Source: a virus. Taken from it: a stretch of DNA of 51,380 nucleotides. The translations under genes were made by a program, and so were the position numbers. The stretch lies in IMG/VR virus record IMGVR_UViG_3300025705_000006, positions 1 to 51,380 of that record. The stretch is one strand, 5' to 3'. The notes under the pieces are model-generated. The model saw nothing but the letters and a program-made list of their open reading frames with translations. It was not told the origin of the DNA and did not search any database. How positions within the stretch are numbered: position 1 is the first letter of the stretch; each line of letters begins with the position of its first letter. This document shows, piece by piece, positions 28,155 to 38,158 of the stretch.

Positions 28155-30297
28155 TTTATACAGAGTTATAGATAACTACATACCTAAAGGTATTCTTAAA
28201 AAAAAGAATAGAAATAGGTCGTGGAAATATGGCTATGATGAAAAATATGATGTCGTTATAATTTCTAAAACAGGCGAGATAGGTGAAGTATATGAAATTA
28301 ACGGACTTAGGATTGGATTACCTAAAGCTCCAGAGTCTATTCAAGGAGACAACAACAAGTGGGAAAGAAAAGAACCACCAAAGACAATTCTAAAAATACA
28401 ATCTATATTTCAATGGAATGAGCATCCTAATACTTTCAAAGCTCAATGGGTAGACTATATTGAAAGTGAGTTTGATAAAAGAGAACAAGGCTATTGGTTT
28501 ATAAACAAGAACATTAGTACATATATAACTGGGTCACATTATATGTATCTTCAATGGACAAAGATTGATGTTGGTTATCCAGATTTTAGAGAGGCTAACA
28601 GAATTTTTTATATTTTTTGGGAGGCTTGTAAAGCAGACCCTAGATGCTTTGGCATGATATATCTAAAAATTAGACGTTCAGGTTTTTCATATATGGCATC
28701 TGAAGAGTGTGCAAATGTGGCAACAATATCTAAAAACTCTCGTATAGGAATATTATCTAAGTCTGGGTCTGATGCCAAAAAAATGTTTACAGATAAGGTT
28801 GTCCCAATTGTAAGAAACTATCCTTTCTTTTTTAAACCTGTTCAAGATGGTATGGATAAACCAAAAACTGAATTAGCTTTTAGAATCCCTGCATCAAAGA
28901 TTACAAAAAAGAATATGTACAATGTTGATAATGAAGAGATGGAAGGTCTTGACACAACCATTGACTGGAAGAATACAGATGACAACTCTTATGATGGGGA
29001 GAAACTTTTATTATTAGCTCATGATGAAAGTGGGAAATGGCTAAAGCCTAACAATATACTAAATAATTATCGTGTTACAAAAACTTGTTTAAGGTTGGGT
29101 AGAAGAGTAATTGGTAAATGTATGATGGGTTCGACATCTAACTCTCTTAGTAAAGGAGGTGAAGAGTTTAAGAAACTTTATTACGATTCTAATCCACATG
29201 AAAGAAGTAACAATGGTCAAACCAAAAGTGGGTTATATTCACTTTTCATCCCTATGGAGTGGAACTTTGAAGGTTATATAGATGAGTATGGCATGCCTAT
29301 GGATGATGTAATAGATTACTGGAACAATGAAGTTGAAAGTTTAAAAAATGATCCTGACGCATTAAATGAGTTTTATAGACAATTTCCTCGTACTGAATCG
29401 CATGCGTTCAGGGATGAAAGCAAACAATCATTGTTTAATCTTACAAGAATATATCAGCAGATAGACTACAATGATTCACTTATACAAGAACACCATACAA
29501 CTCGTGGTTCTTTTTCTTGGAAAAATGGAATTAAAGATACTGAAGTGATATGGACTCCTAACACTAGAGGAAGATTTTTAGTAGGGTGGCTTCCTAAAAA
29601 AAATATGCAAAATAGGTACAAGAAAAACAATAGGGGAGATTTTTTTCCTTTAAATGAGCATCTTGGTGCTTTTGGGTGTGACAGTTATGATATATCAGGA
29701 ACTGTTGGAGGAGGTGCATCTAATGGTGCATTGCATGGAATTACAAAGTTTAATATGGATGATGCTCCTAGCAATCAGTTTTTTTTAGAGTATGTAGCAA
29801 GACCTCAAACTGCTGAAATATTTTTTGAGGAAGTATTGATGGCGTGTGTTTTTTATGGAATGCCTATATTAGTAGAGAATAATAAACCTAGGTTGTTATA
29901 TCATTTTAAAAATAGAGGGTATAGAAGCTTTAGTATAAACCGACCAGATAAACTTAAACACAAGCTTTCTAAGACAGAAAAAGAGCTTGGGGGTATACCT
30001 AACTCAAGTGAAGCAGTAAAACAAGCTCACGCAGCAGCTATTGAGTCTTATATTGAAACATACGTAGGATTAGTTAAAGAAGATGAAATGGGTTATATGC
30101 CTTTTAGTAGAACATTAGAAGATTGGGCAAAGTTTGACATTAGCAACAGAACTAAGTTTGACGCATCTATTAGTTCAGGTTTGGCAGTAATGGCTTGTCA
30201 AAGACATCTTTATCAACCTGTAAAAAAACAATCAAATATTATTGTTAACTTTGCTAGATACAACAATAAAGGAAATCGTAGTGAAATAATTAGATAA
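28132..30297 (+). CDS. terL: Terminase large subunit
   Basis: A 721-residue packaging ATPase/nuclease. A Walker A-like region is KIRRSGFSY (179-187), lacking the usual GK(S/T), and Walker B is LLLLAHDES (292-300) with the catalytic Glu. The C-terminal nuclease has GCDSYD (Asp) near residue 525 and an E/D-containing strand later (LVENNKPRLLYHF). It cuts and drives DNA into proheads through the portal encoded next. The atypical Walker A is noted among the findings. It overlaps the small subunit gene and is followed directly by the portal ATG. Confidence 0.85.
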   Translation: MQNEDLHSLYRVIDNYIPKGILKKKNRNRSWKYGYDEKYDVVIISKTGEIGEVYEINGLRIGLPKAPESIQGDNNKWERKEPPKTILKIQSIFQWNEHPNTFKAQWVDYIESEFDKREQGYWFINKNISTYITGSHYMYLQWTKIDVGYPDFREANRIFYIFWEACKADPRCFGMIYLKIRRSGFSYMASEECANVATISKNSRIGILSKSGSDAKKMFTDKVVPIVRNYPFFFKPVQDGMDKPKTELAFRIPASKITKKNMYNVDNEEMEGLDTTIDWKNTDDNSYDGEKLLLLAHDESGKWLKPNNILNNYRVTKTCLRLGRRVIGKCMMGSTSNSLSKGGEEFKKLYYDSNPHERSNNGQTKSGLYSLFIPMEWNFEGYIDEYGMPMDDVIDYWNNEVESLKNDPDALNEFYRQFPRTESHAFRDESKQSLFNLTRIYQQIDYNDSLIQEHHTTRGSFSWKNGIKDTEVIWTPNTRGRFLVGWLPKKNMQNRYKKNNRGDFFPLNEHLGAFGCDSYDISGTVGGGASNGALHGITKFNMDDAPSNQFFLEYVARPQTAEIFFEEVLMACVFYGMPILVENNKPRLLYHFKNRGYRSFSINRPDKLKHKLSKTEKELGGIPNSSEAVKQAHAAAIESYIETYVGLVKEDEMGYMPFSRTLEDWAKFDISNRTKFDASISSGLAVMACQRHLYQPVKKQSNIIVNFARYNNKGNRSEIIR

Positions 30298-32733
30298 ATG
30301 AAAGACGTAAAAATAAATGTTTCTTCTGTTGGGTTTCCAAGTCAGTTTGTTTCTGATAGTGAAAAAGCATCAGATGAATTTGGCTTACAAATAGGTCAAG
30401 CTATTCAATACGAATGGTTTAAGAAAGATGGCAACCAATGCAGATACTATAATCAGTGGAGAGATTTCTACAGGTTGCGTCTTTATGCTAGAGGTGAACA
30501 GTCGGTAGCTAAATATAAAAATGAACTTGCAGTTGATGGTGATTTAAGTTACTTGAATCTAGACTGGACACCTGTACCTATCATACCTAAATTTGTAGAT
30601 GTTGTTGTTAACGGAATGAACGACAGGTTGTTTGATGTGAAAGCATATGCCGAAGACGCTATGTCTCAAGCTCAAAGAAGCAAGTATCAAGATATGATAC
30701 AAGGTCAAGCAGCAGCTAAAGATATACTTCAAATTGTACAAAACGAAACAGGAGCTGACCCTTTTATTATGAATCCTGATGACCTTCCTCAAACTGATGA
30801 AGAGTTAAATTTATACATGCAACTTAAATATAAGCCTGCAATAGAGATTGCAGAAGAGGAAGCAATTAATACAATTTTAGCTGAAAACCACTATAACGAT
30901 GTTAGAAAAAGAGTTGATTACGATTTAACTGTTTTAGGTATTGGTTGTACAAAACATGAATTTTTACCAGGAGCAGGAGTTGAAATTAAATATGTAGACC
31001 CTGCAAATATTGTTTACAGTTATACAGAAGACCCACACTTTAAAGATTGTTTTTATTGGGGAGAAATTAAAACTCTCCCAATTACTGAGTTGATGAAAAT
31101 TGACCAGTCTTTAACTAGAGAAGATTTAGAAGAAATTTCTAAATACTCTCAGAGTTGGTATGACTATTATAATGTGGCTCAGTTCTATGAGAATGATATT
31201 TTTTATAGAGACACTGTTACATTAATGTATTTTAATTATAAAACCACTAAAAAAGTAGTTTATAAAAAGAAAATACTAGAAAATGGAGGAACAAAGGTTA
31301 TAGAGAAAGATGACCAATTTAATCCACCTGTAGAAATGATGGAAGAAGGAAGATTTGAGAAGATGGAAAAAACCATTGATGTGTGGTATGAAGGGGTAAT
31401 GGTTATGGGTACAAATATTCTTTTAAAGTGGGAACTTGCAGAAAATATGGTAAGACCTAAATCAGCTCAACAACATGCATTACCAAACTATGTAGCAGTT
31501 GCACCAAGAATGTACAAAGGTGTCATTGAGTCTTTAACTAGACGTATGATTCCTTTTGCAGATTTAATACAAATAACACACTTAAAACTACAACAAGTAA
31601 TTTCAAGAGTTGTTCCTGATGGGGTTTATATTGATGCTGATGGATTGAATGAAGTAGACTTAGGTACAGGAAATGCTTATAATCCAGAAGATGCTTTGAG
31701 ATTATATTTTCAAACAGGTTCTGTTATTGGTAGAAGCTATACTCAAGATGGAGACTACAACCAAGGTAAAGTACCAATAAAAGAATTACAATCTAGTTCA
31801 GGTGCTAGTAAAACACAAATGCTTATTGCTAATTATAATCATTATTTAGGAATGATTAGACAGGTAACAGGATTAAATGAAGCTAGAGATGCTTCTTCAC
31901 CTGATCCTAATTCTTTAGTTGGTTTACAAAAACTTGCAGCTTTAAATTCTAATGTTGCAACTAGACATATACTTGAAGGTTCGTTATATATATATAGAAC
32001 TTTAGCAGAAGCTATAACTTATAGGGTGGCAGATATATTGCAATATGCAGATTTTAAAGATGATTTTGCTAATGCTATAGGTAAATATAACGTAAGTATA
32101 CTTAATGATATTAAAGACTTGTATATTTATGACTTTGGTATTTTTATTGAAGTAGCTCCAGATGAAGAACAAAGAGCTCAATTAGAAGCCAACATACAAA
32201 TGGCTTTATCTAAGGGTGACATTAATCTAGAAGATGCTATTGATATTCGAGAAATAAAAAATATCAAACTTGCTAATCAGTTACTTAAAGTAAAACGTAA
32301 AGCATTACAAGAGCAGCAACAACAACAAGTTATGCAAGCTCAAGCTATGCAAGCTCAACAAGCATTAAAGTCTCAAGAAATAAAATCTCAAATGGAAATG
32401 CAAAAGCAACAAGCTGAGATACAAGGTAAGATGCAATTGAAGCAAACTGAGATAGCCTTTGAGATTGAAAAGCAAAATAATGAGGCTATGCTTAAAAGCA
32501 AGTTAATGCAAGAAGAGTTTAATTATAATTTACAACTAAGAAATATATCGGAACAATCATTAGCTCAAAGAGAGGTGCAAAGAGAAGGAGCAAAAGCTAA
32601 TAGAATTAGTCAAGCTAATACGGAACAATCAAAACTAATACAACAAAGAAAAAATAATTTACCACCAGTAAATTTTGAATCAAATGAGGATAGTCTAGAT
32701 GGCTTTGATTTGGCTGAATTCAATCCTAGATAA
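30298..32733 (+). CDS. Portal protein
   Basis: An 811-residue protein immediately after terL, the usual portal position. N-terminal clip/stem-like part: YYNQWRDFYRLRLYARGEQS (about 51-70), then VPIIPKFVDVVVNGMNDRLFD (about 93-113). The last 150 residues are a Gln-rich coiled coil (QQQQQVMQAQAMQAQQAL) found in Bacteroidota podovirus portals. It would form the dodecameric channel at the capsid vertex. Long for a portal because of this tail. Confidence 0.85.
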   Translation: MKDVKINVSSVGFPSQFVSDSEKASDEFGLQIGQAIQYEWFKKDGNQCRYYNQWRDFYRLRLYARGEQSVAKYKNELAVDGDLSYLNLDWTPVPIIPKFVDVVVNGMNDRLFDVKAYAEDAMSQAQRSKYQDMIQGQAAAKDILQIVQNETGADPFIMNPDDLPQTDEELNLYMQLKYKPAIEIAEEEAINTILAENHYNDVRKRVDYDLTVLGIGCTKHEFLPGAGVEIKYVDPANIVYSYTEDPHFKDCFYWGEIKTLPITELMKIDQSLTREDLEEISKYSQSWYDYYNVAQFYENDIFYRDTVTLMYFNYKTTKKVVYKKKILENGGTKVIEKDDQFNPPVEMMEEGRFEKMEKTIDVWYEGVMVMGTNILLKWELAENMVRPKSAQQHALPNYVAVAPRMYKGVIESLTRRMIPFADLIQITHLKLQQVISRVVPDGVYIDADGLNEVDLGTGNAYNPEDALRLYFQTGSVIGRSYTQDGDYNQGKVPIKELQSSSGASKTQMLIANYNHYLGMIRQVTGLNEARDASSPDPNSLVGLQKLAALNSNVATRHILEGSLYIYRTLAEAITYRVADILQYADFKDDFANAIGKYNVSILNDIKDLYIYDFGIFIEVAPDEEQRAQLEANIQMALSKGDINLEDAIDIREIKNIKLANQLLKVKRKALQEQQQQQVMQAQAMQAQQALKSQEIKSQMEMQKQQAEIQGKMQLKQTEIAFEIEKQNNEAMLKSKLMQEEFNYNLQLRNISEQSLAQREVQREGAKANRISQANTEQSKLIQQRKNNLPPVNFESNEDSLDGFDLAEFNPR

Positions 32734-32760
32734 TGTCTAAAATCGGTATTATTTTTTTCT

Positions 32761-32768
32761 TATATTTG
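32761..32768 (+). promoter_or_regulatory. TATATTTG promoter before scaffold/capsid
   Basis: -7 box 20 bases upstream of ATG 32789. It follows the portal stop with no strong terminator between. No -33 TTG is obvious. Confidence 0.6.
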
Positions 32769-32788
32769 TAGTAATCAAATTTAATCAT

Positions 32789-33874
32789 ATGGAATTCAAA
32801 GTAAAAGAAGTAACAGTAGGGGAAGAAAAATCAGTTCAAGAGGTTGAACAAGAGCTTTTAAGTAAGCATGAAGAAAACTTAAAAGCTGAAGAGCCAAAAG
32901 CTGAAGAGCCAAAAGCTGAAGAGCCAAAAGCTGAAGAGCCTTCTGAATTAAACGAGAAAGACGTTCTTTCATATATTGGTAAAAGATATAATAAAGAAAT
33001 TAATTCATTTGATGAGTTAATGAGTAAGCGAGAAACTCAGGAAGAATTACCTGAAGATGTCGCTGCTTACTTTAAATATAAAAAAGATACAGGGAGAGGA
33101 ATCAAAGATTTTGTAGAGTTACAAAAAGATTTTGAAGACACCAACCCTGATTCTTTACTTAAAGATTATTTGCGTGCTACGGAAGATGGTCTTGATGAAG
33201 AGGATATAGAAACCTTAATGGATGACTATTCTTTTGATGAAGATTTAGATGACGACAGTGATATAAAGAAAATTAAGTTAAAGAAGAAAAAAGCTATTGC
33301 TAAGGCAAAAGATTACTTTAAAGAAATGCAAGAGAAGTACAAGCAACCACTTGAGTCAAGGGGAACGCAATCTTCTAATGTGTCTGACGAAGAAATGGAA
33401 GGCTATAAGCAATACATCGCAGATGTGAAGTCTCATGAAGAAGAGACTACTAGAAAGAAAGAGTTTTACGACTCAAAGACGTTAGAAGTATTTACACCTG
33501 AATTCAAAGGTTTTGAGTTTAATATAGGTGAGGAAACAATAACATTTTCTCCAGGTAGTTTAGAAGATTTAAAAAAGAATGCATTAAATCCAGGTGGTTG
33601 GGCAGCCAAGTATTTAGATGATAGTGGTCTTTTAAAAGATTCAAAAGGTTTTCATAGGAGTGTAGCAATTGCACAGAATCCTGAAAAATTTGCTAAGTTC
33701 TTTTATGAGCAAGGTAAAGCTAATGCCACAGAAGATGTGATGCGTAAGACAAAAAATATTAATATGTCTGAACGTAGAACACCAGAAGTGACAAGCAAGG
33801 GAGGAACACAATTTAAGTCTTTAAACACAGATAGTGGGAAGGGACTTAAAATTAGAAGTATAAAAAGAAAATAA
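32789..33874 (+). CDS. Scaffold-like protein
   Basis: A 361-residue acidic, largely helical protein between portal and capsid, the usual scaffold position. A KAEEP unit repeats four times (about 31-51) encoded by exact 15-bp repeats. Glu/Asp/Lys-rich coiled stretches fill 60-230. The basic C-terminus (GKGLKIRSIKRK) is typical of scaffold proteins that contact the capsid shell. No protease motif was seen. Likely directs prohead assembly. Confidence 0.72.
   Translation: MEFKVKEVTVGEEKSVQEVEQELLSKHEENLKAEEPKAEEPKAEEPKAEEPSELNEKDVLSYIGKRYNKEINSFDELMSKRETQEELPEDVAAYFKYKKDTGRGIKDFVELQKDFEDTNPDSLLKDYLRATEDGLDEEDIETLMDDYSFDEDLDDDSDIKKIKLKKKKAIAKAKDYFKEMQEKYKQPLESRGTQSSNVSDEEMEGYKQYIADVKSHEEETTRKKEFYDSKTLEVFTPEFKGFEFNIGEETITFSPGSLEDLKKNALNPGGWAAKYLDDSGLLKDSKGFHRSVAIAQNPEKFAKFFYEQGKANATEDVMRKTKNINMSERRTPEVTSKGGTQFKSLNTDSGKGLKIRSIKRK
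32881..32940 (+). repeat. 15-bp tandem repeat x4
   Basis: Four exact in-frame copies of a 15-bp unit encoding KAEEP in the scaffold-like protein. Copy number may vary between related phages. Confidence 0.9.
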
Positions 33875-33896
33875 TTAATTTAAAAAAATAAAAATT

Positions 33897-35354
33897 ATGG
33901 CAGGATCAGTCCAAGCTACGCCAGGTTTTGATTTGCAACCAAGTTCGCATCAAACACCTTTGGCTTCAAATTACATTACTGACTTCAACTTTTTGAATCA
34001 GTATTTACCAGATACTTACGAAAAAGAATTCGAAAGATATGGTAACAGAACAATCTCCTCATTCATTAGAATGGTAGGAGCAGAAATGCCTTCTAACTCA
34101 GACCTTATCAAATGGGCAGAGCAAGGAAGATTACACACCAAGTACGTTGATTGTGGTACTGCAGCAGTAGTAGCAGGTGGAGAAGCAATTTTTCAAGTAA
34201 ATGACGTTCTTAACCCTGCAGGTTCAACTGTACAACCAGGTTCTGGTGCAACAGTTCAGATTGCAATTAGAGTTGGTCAAACAGTTGTTGTTGTAAACAA
34301 CGATGGATCAGGTGAGTTCAAAGCTATTGTAATAGCAGTTGACCTTGCAAACAACCAATTCACTGTTGCATTCTACGATGCAGGTGGTTATACAGGTGGT
34401 TCAGGATTAGGAAATGCTGATGCAAGTATTTTCATCTATGGTTCTGAATTTAAGAAAGGAACAAATGGAATGCAAGGTTCATTAGAATCTGACGATTTCA
34501 TTTTCGAAAACTCTCCAATTATCATTAAAGATAAGTATGCAGTATCAGGTTCTGATATGGCTCAAATCGGATGGATTGAGGTTACTACTGAAAATGGAGC
34601 TTCAGGTTACTTATGGTACTTAAAGTCTGAGCACGAAACTCGTTTACGTTATGATGACTATTTAGAAACTGCAATGATTGAAGCAGTTCCTGCTGAAGCA
34701 GGTTCTGGTGTTGCTACACAAGTTACTTCTGACCAAGTTGGAAACAAAGGTTCTGAAGGTGTATTCTATGTAGTACAACAAAGAGGTAATGTATGGGCAG
34801 GTGGAAACCCTAATGCTTTAGCAGACTTTGACGCAATCATTTCACGTTTAGACAAGCAAGGTGCTATTGAAGAGAATGTAATTTTCTTGAACAGAGACTT
34901 TGGATTTGACATCGATGATATGTTAGCAGCTCAAAACTCTTATGGAGCAGGTGGAACTTCTTATGGTCTTTTTGACAATGATGAGGAGATGGCACTTAAC
35001 TTAGGATTTACAGGATTCCGTAGAGGTTATGACTTTTACAAGTCTGACTGGAAATACTTAAACGACCCAACAATGCGTGGGGGAGTTGATGGTACAGGAA
35101 GCATCAATGGATTGTTAGTGCCTGCAGGTTCTACAACTGTTTATGATCAAATTCTTGGGAAGAACGCTAAGAGACCATTCTTACATGTTCGATACAGAGC
35201 TTCTGAAACTGAAGACAGACGTTACAAAACTTGGATCACTGGTTCAGCAGGAGGTGCAAGAACATCTGACTTAGATGCGATGGAAGTAAACTTCTTGAGT
35301 GAAAGAGCAGTTTGTACTTTAGGTGCAAATAACTTCTTCATCTTCCAAGATTAA
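33897..35354 (+). CDS. Major capsid protein
   Basis: A 485-residue protein between the scaffold-like gene and connector genes, with its own strong terminator. The N-terminal helix region (FLNQYLPDTYEKEFERYGNR) and long beta-rich middle are consistent with an HK97-fold capsid protein. The sequence is Gly/Ala/Asn-rich with no catalytic motif. The call rests on gene order, size and composition. Confidence 0.82.
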   Translation: MAGSVQATPGFDLQPSSHQTPLASNYITDFNFLNQYLPDTYEKEFERYGNRTISSFIRMVGAEMPSNSDLIKWAEQGRLHTKYVDCGTAAVVAGGEAIFQVNDVLNPAGSTVQPGSGATVQIAIRVGQTVVVVNNDGSGEFKAIVIAVDLANNQFTVAFYDAGGYTGGSGLGNADASIFIYGSEFKKGTNGMQGSLESDDFIFENSPIIIKDKYAVSGSDMAQIGWIEVTTENGASGYLWYLKSEHETRLRYDDYLETAMIEAVPAEAGSGVATQVTSDQVGNKGSEGVFYVVQQRGNVWAGGNPNALADFDAIISRLDKQGAIEENVIFLNRDFGFDIDDMLAAQNSYGAGGTSYGLFDNDEEMALNLGFTGFRRGYDFYKSDWKYLNDPTMRGGVDGTGSINGLLVPAGSTTVYDQILGKNAKRPFLHVRYRASETEDRRYKTWITGSAGGARTSDLDAMEVNFLSERAVCTLGANNFFIFQD

Positions 35355-35372
35355 GAATACCAACAAATGAAA

Positions 35373-35400
35373 GGGGTCTCTTTAAAGAGACTCCTTTTTT
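35373..35400 (+). terminator. Terminator after capsid gene
   Basis: GGGGTCTC (35373-35380), loop TTTAAA, GAGACTCC (35387-35394) with one G-T pair, then six T. It lies 18 bases after the capsid stop. Confidence 0.88.
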
Positions 35401-35424
35401 ATAAATTAAATTAAATTATATCAA

Positions 35425-36171
35425 ATGAAAACTACAGTACAAAGAGTAGACAAGGTCTACAAGTTAACAAGAAATGCAGCACCTTTATCTTTCATGCTTG
35501 CAACTAGACACACTAGAAGATTCCCATTACTTTGGGTTGACCCTGAAACAGGAATAAACAGAGAATTACGTTATGCTAGAAATCAATCATCTCCATTTGT
35601 AGATGAACAAGATGATAATGCAATTATAGAGCCTGTTATTTTTGAAGATGGATTTTTAAGAGTTACCAAAAATAATCAAGTTTTACAAAGATTCTTAGAT
35701 GTTCACCCACACAATGGAGTTAAGTTTAAAGAATTAGATAATGCAAAAGATGCTCAAGAGATTGTTGAAAGCATTAACATAGAGCTTGATGCAATGATAG
35801 AAGCTCGTTCTTTATCTATATCGCAACTAGAAACCTTAACAAGAGTATTGTTTCAAAAAGACCCATCTAGAATTAGTACGGATGAGATGAAGAGAGATAT
35901 CTTAGTTTATGCTAAGAGAGAACCTCAAGATTTCATGTCGGTTATAAATGACCCTGTATTAAAGTTACAAGCAACTGTACATAAGTTGTTTGAACAAGGT
36001 CTTATTAAATATAGAAACAAAAATAAAGAAGTGTGGTTTTCTACCAAAACCAACAAAACACGACTATGTGTAATACCTTTTGGAGAAGACCCAATTTATA
36101 TAGTGTCATCATATTTTCAATCTGACGATGGGATTGAGGCATTAAAAGTATTAGAAAACTTAATGGAGTAA
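35425..36171 (+). CDS. Putative virion protein (248 aa)
   Basis: A 248-residue protein of mixed charge. The N-terminal half contains FPLLWVDPETGINRELRYA (about 34-52) and VLQRFLDVHPHNG, and the C-terminal third looks like a winged helix (KLFEQGLIKYRNKNKEVWF). I associate this pattern with conserved structural proteins next to capsid genes in Bacteroidota podoviruses. It has a private transcription unit between two terminators. The role is unknown; head completion or capsid decoration is possible. Confidence 0.6.
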   Translation: MKTTVQRVDKVYKLTRNAAPLSFMLATRHTRRFPLLWVDPETGINRELRYARNQSSPFVDEQDDNAIIEPVIFEDGFLRVTKNNQVLQRFLDVHPHNGVKFKELDNAKDAQEIVESINIELDAMIEARSLSISQLETLTRVLFQKDPSRISTDEMKRDILVYAKREPQDFMSVINDPVLKLQATVHKLFEQGLIKYRNKNKEVWFSTKTNKTRLCVIPFGEDPIYIVSSYFQSDDGIEALKVLENLME

Positions 36172-36210
36172 TTAGTTAATAATAATTTTTTTTGTGATTC
36201 ATTAAGTAAG

Positions 36211-36240
36211 GAGGTCTTTTTTGAGACCTCTTTTTTTTTT
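36211..36240 (+). terminator. Strong intrinsic terminator
   Basis: GAGGTCT (36211-36217), loop, AGACCTC (36224-36230), then ten T. Confidence 0.92.
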
Positions 36241-36243
36241 GAT

Positions 36244-36251
36244 TATCTTTG
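36244..36251 (+). promoter_or_regulatory. TATCTTTG promoter for tail operon
   Basis: -7 box 4 bases after the terminator T run and 17 bases before ATG 36269. It begins the connector/tail transcript. Confidence 0.65.
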
Positions 36252-36268
36252 TGTAAATAATAGTTAGG

Positions 36269-37231
36269 ATGATAAACGATATTAGAAATACAGTTTTAGC
36301 CGTATTAAACAAAAATAACTATGGCTACATCTCTCCACAAGATTTTAATCTATATGCACAACAAGCTCAAATGGATTTATTTGAGGATTACTTTTATGCA
36401 TATAACTATCAGGTTAACAAAGAAAACCAAAGAACTTCTGGAACAGGATATGCTGATATAAAAAAAGGTTACGTAGAAGTTATCGATTTCTTTTCTGTAA
36501 CTACGCCATTAACACCAATAGCACCAAATTATACACAGTATAATTTACCTTCTGCTGCAACTACTGGTTCAGATTATTACTTAATTAACAAAATAATTAT
36601 TAATAATTCTTTAGTGGTTTCTGGAACTACTACAGGAACTGTTGGAGGTCAAAGTAAAATAATAGATTCAAATGCAAACTTTACATCATCAGGTGTTCAA
36701 GTTGGAGATATTGTTTTTGTAGTAATTGCTGCAGTTCCTACTTATGTTACAGTAACTAGTATTGATAGTAATATACAACTAGGTGTTACACCTAATGTTA
36801 TAAATACTTTTCCATTAGATTACAAGATATATAAAGGAAACACTATTAAAGAAGTTGAAAGAGTGGAGCAAAGTAAAATTACTTTATTAAATATGTCTCT
36901 TTTAACTGCACCATCTTTGATGTTTCCTGCTTATACAAGTGAAGGAAATGTTGCTACATTGTATCCAACACCTACATTAGGAACAGTTGTAACAAGTCAA
37001 TATATACGTTATCCTAAACCACCTAAATGGACTTATGTAGATTTAGGTACTGATAATGAACCAGTCTTTGACCAATCACAACCTGATTATCAAGACTTTG
37101 AATTGTTTCCAGATGATGCTACGGATTTAACAATGAAAATTTTACAGTATGCAGGAGTATCAATACGTGAAGCATCAGTTGTACAGTACGCAGGAGCAAA
37201 AGAGGCTGCTGAAATTAATAGCGAAAAATAA
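36269..37231 (+). CDS. Head-tail connector-like structural protein (320 aa)
   Basis: A 320-residue protein. The first 45 residues are helical (DFNLYAQQAQMDLFEDYFYA), followed by a long beta-rich part and a helical C-terminus. The helical start and position after the capsid resemble adaptor (gp4-like) connectors that dock on the portal. The next gene is another neck-type protein. The family call is tentative. Confidence 0.6.
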   Translation: MINDIRNTVLAVLNKNNYGYISPQDFNLYAQQAQMDLFEDYFYAYNYQVNKENQRTSGTGYADIKKGYVEVIDFFSVTTPLTPIAPNYTQYNLPSAATTGSDYYLINKIIINNSLVVSGTTTGTVGGQSKIIDSNANFTSSGVQVGDIVFVVIAAVPTYVTVTSIDSNIQLGVTPNVINTFPLDYKIYKGNTIKEVERVEQSKITLLNMSLLTAPSLMFPAYTSEGNVATLYPTPTLGTVVTSQYIRYPKPPKWTYVDLGTDNEPVFDQSQPDYQDFELFPDDATDLTMKILQYAGVSIREASVVQYAGAKEAAEINSEK

Positions 37232-37233
37232 TT

Positions 37234-38157
37234 ATGTCATACATTAGTCAATACGAATATTACGAAAATGGAGGGAATGCTCCAGAAGATGCTAATTGGG
37301 GATCATACCAATATGTATCATTGCAAGATATAGTTGTAAACTATCAATTAATGTATTCAGGTAATCATTCTTTAATAAATAATGAAGAGAGATACAAGAT
37401 ACTTTTTCATGCAAAAAGAGCTATTCAAGAATTAAACTATGATGCATTTAAAGAAATAAAGGTTTTACAACTTACAGTTTCTGAAGAACTTAGATTTATA
37501 CTGCCTTCTGATTATGTAAATTGGGTTAGAATATCTTATTATAAAGATGGTGTTATTAGACCTATGGTAGAAAACATTCAAGTAAATTCAGCTAGAGCTT
37601 ATTTACAAGCCAATGATGCTAGAATACTTTTTGACCAAGATGGAAAAGCAATACAACCTCAATACTCACCTTTAGATTTTGCAAGAATTACAGGTCAGCA
37701 ACCAAGTATTTATTTAAACAGTTTAAGTCCATATAATGGATTTTTAGGATATGAGTACGAAGGATGTTGGTACTTCGACTTTGCAGTGGGTGCTAGGTTT
37801 GGTCTTAATACAGAGACTGCTAATGCTAATCCTACTTTTAGAATTGATAAAAAAACAGGAGTAATTAATTTTGATTCTACTATGGCTAACGAAAGTTGTA
37901 TATTGGAATACATTTCTGATGGCATGGAAGGTGGAGATGACACACAAATAACTGTAAATAAGTTGTTTGAAGAATATGTTTATGCATATATTAGCTATCA
38001 AATATTAGGTAGTAAATTAGGAGTTCAAGAATATATAGTAAATAGAGCTAGAAAATCAAAATCAGCACTTCTAAGAAACGCAAAAATAAGATTAAGCAAT
38101 ATACACCCAGGAAGATTATTAATGAATCTGAGAGGTAGAGACAAGTGGATAAAATAA
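37234..38157 (+). CDS. Neck/ring-type structural protein (crAss-like ring protein pattern)
   Basis: A 307-residue protein. The N-terminal region reads NYQLMYSGNHSLINNEERY then FHAKRAIQELNYDAFKEI and LPSDYVNWVRISYYKDG, a pattern I associate with ring or adaptor proteins of crAss-like and related Bacteroidota podoviruses. The C-terminal helix-rich part has basic residues. It probably forms a ring below the portal. It starts 2 bases after the preceding stop. Confidence 0.7.
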   Translation: MSYISQYEYYENGGNAPEDANWGSYQYVSLQDIVVNYQLMYSGNHSLINNEERYKILFHAKRAIQELNYDAFKEIKVLQLTVSEELRFILPSDYVNWVRISYYKDGVIRPMVENIQVNSARAYLQANDARILFDQDGKAIQPQYSPLDFARITGQQPSIYLNSLSPYNGFLGYEYEGCWYFDFAVGARFGLNTETANANPTFRIDKKTGVINFDSTMANESCILEYISDGMEGGDDTQITVNKLFEEYVYAYISYQILGSKLGVQEYIVNRARKSKSALLRNAKIRLSNIHPGRLLMNLRGRDKWIK

Positions 38158-38158
38158 T

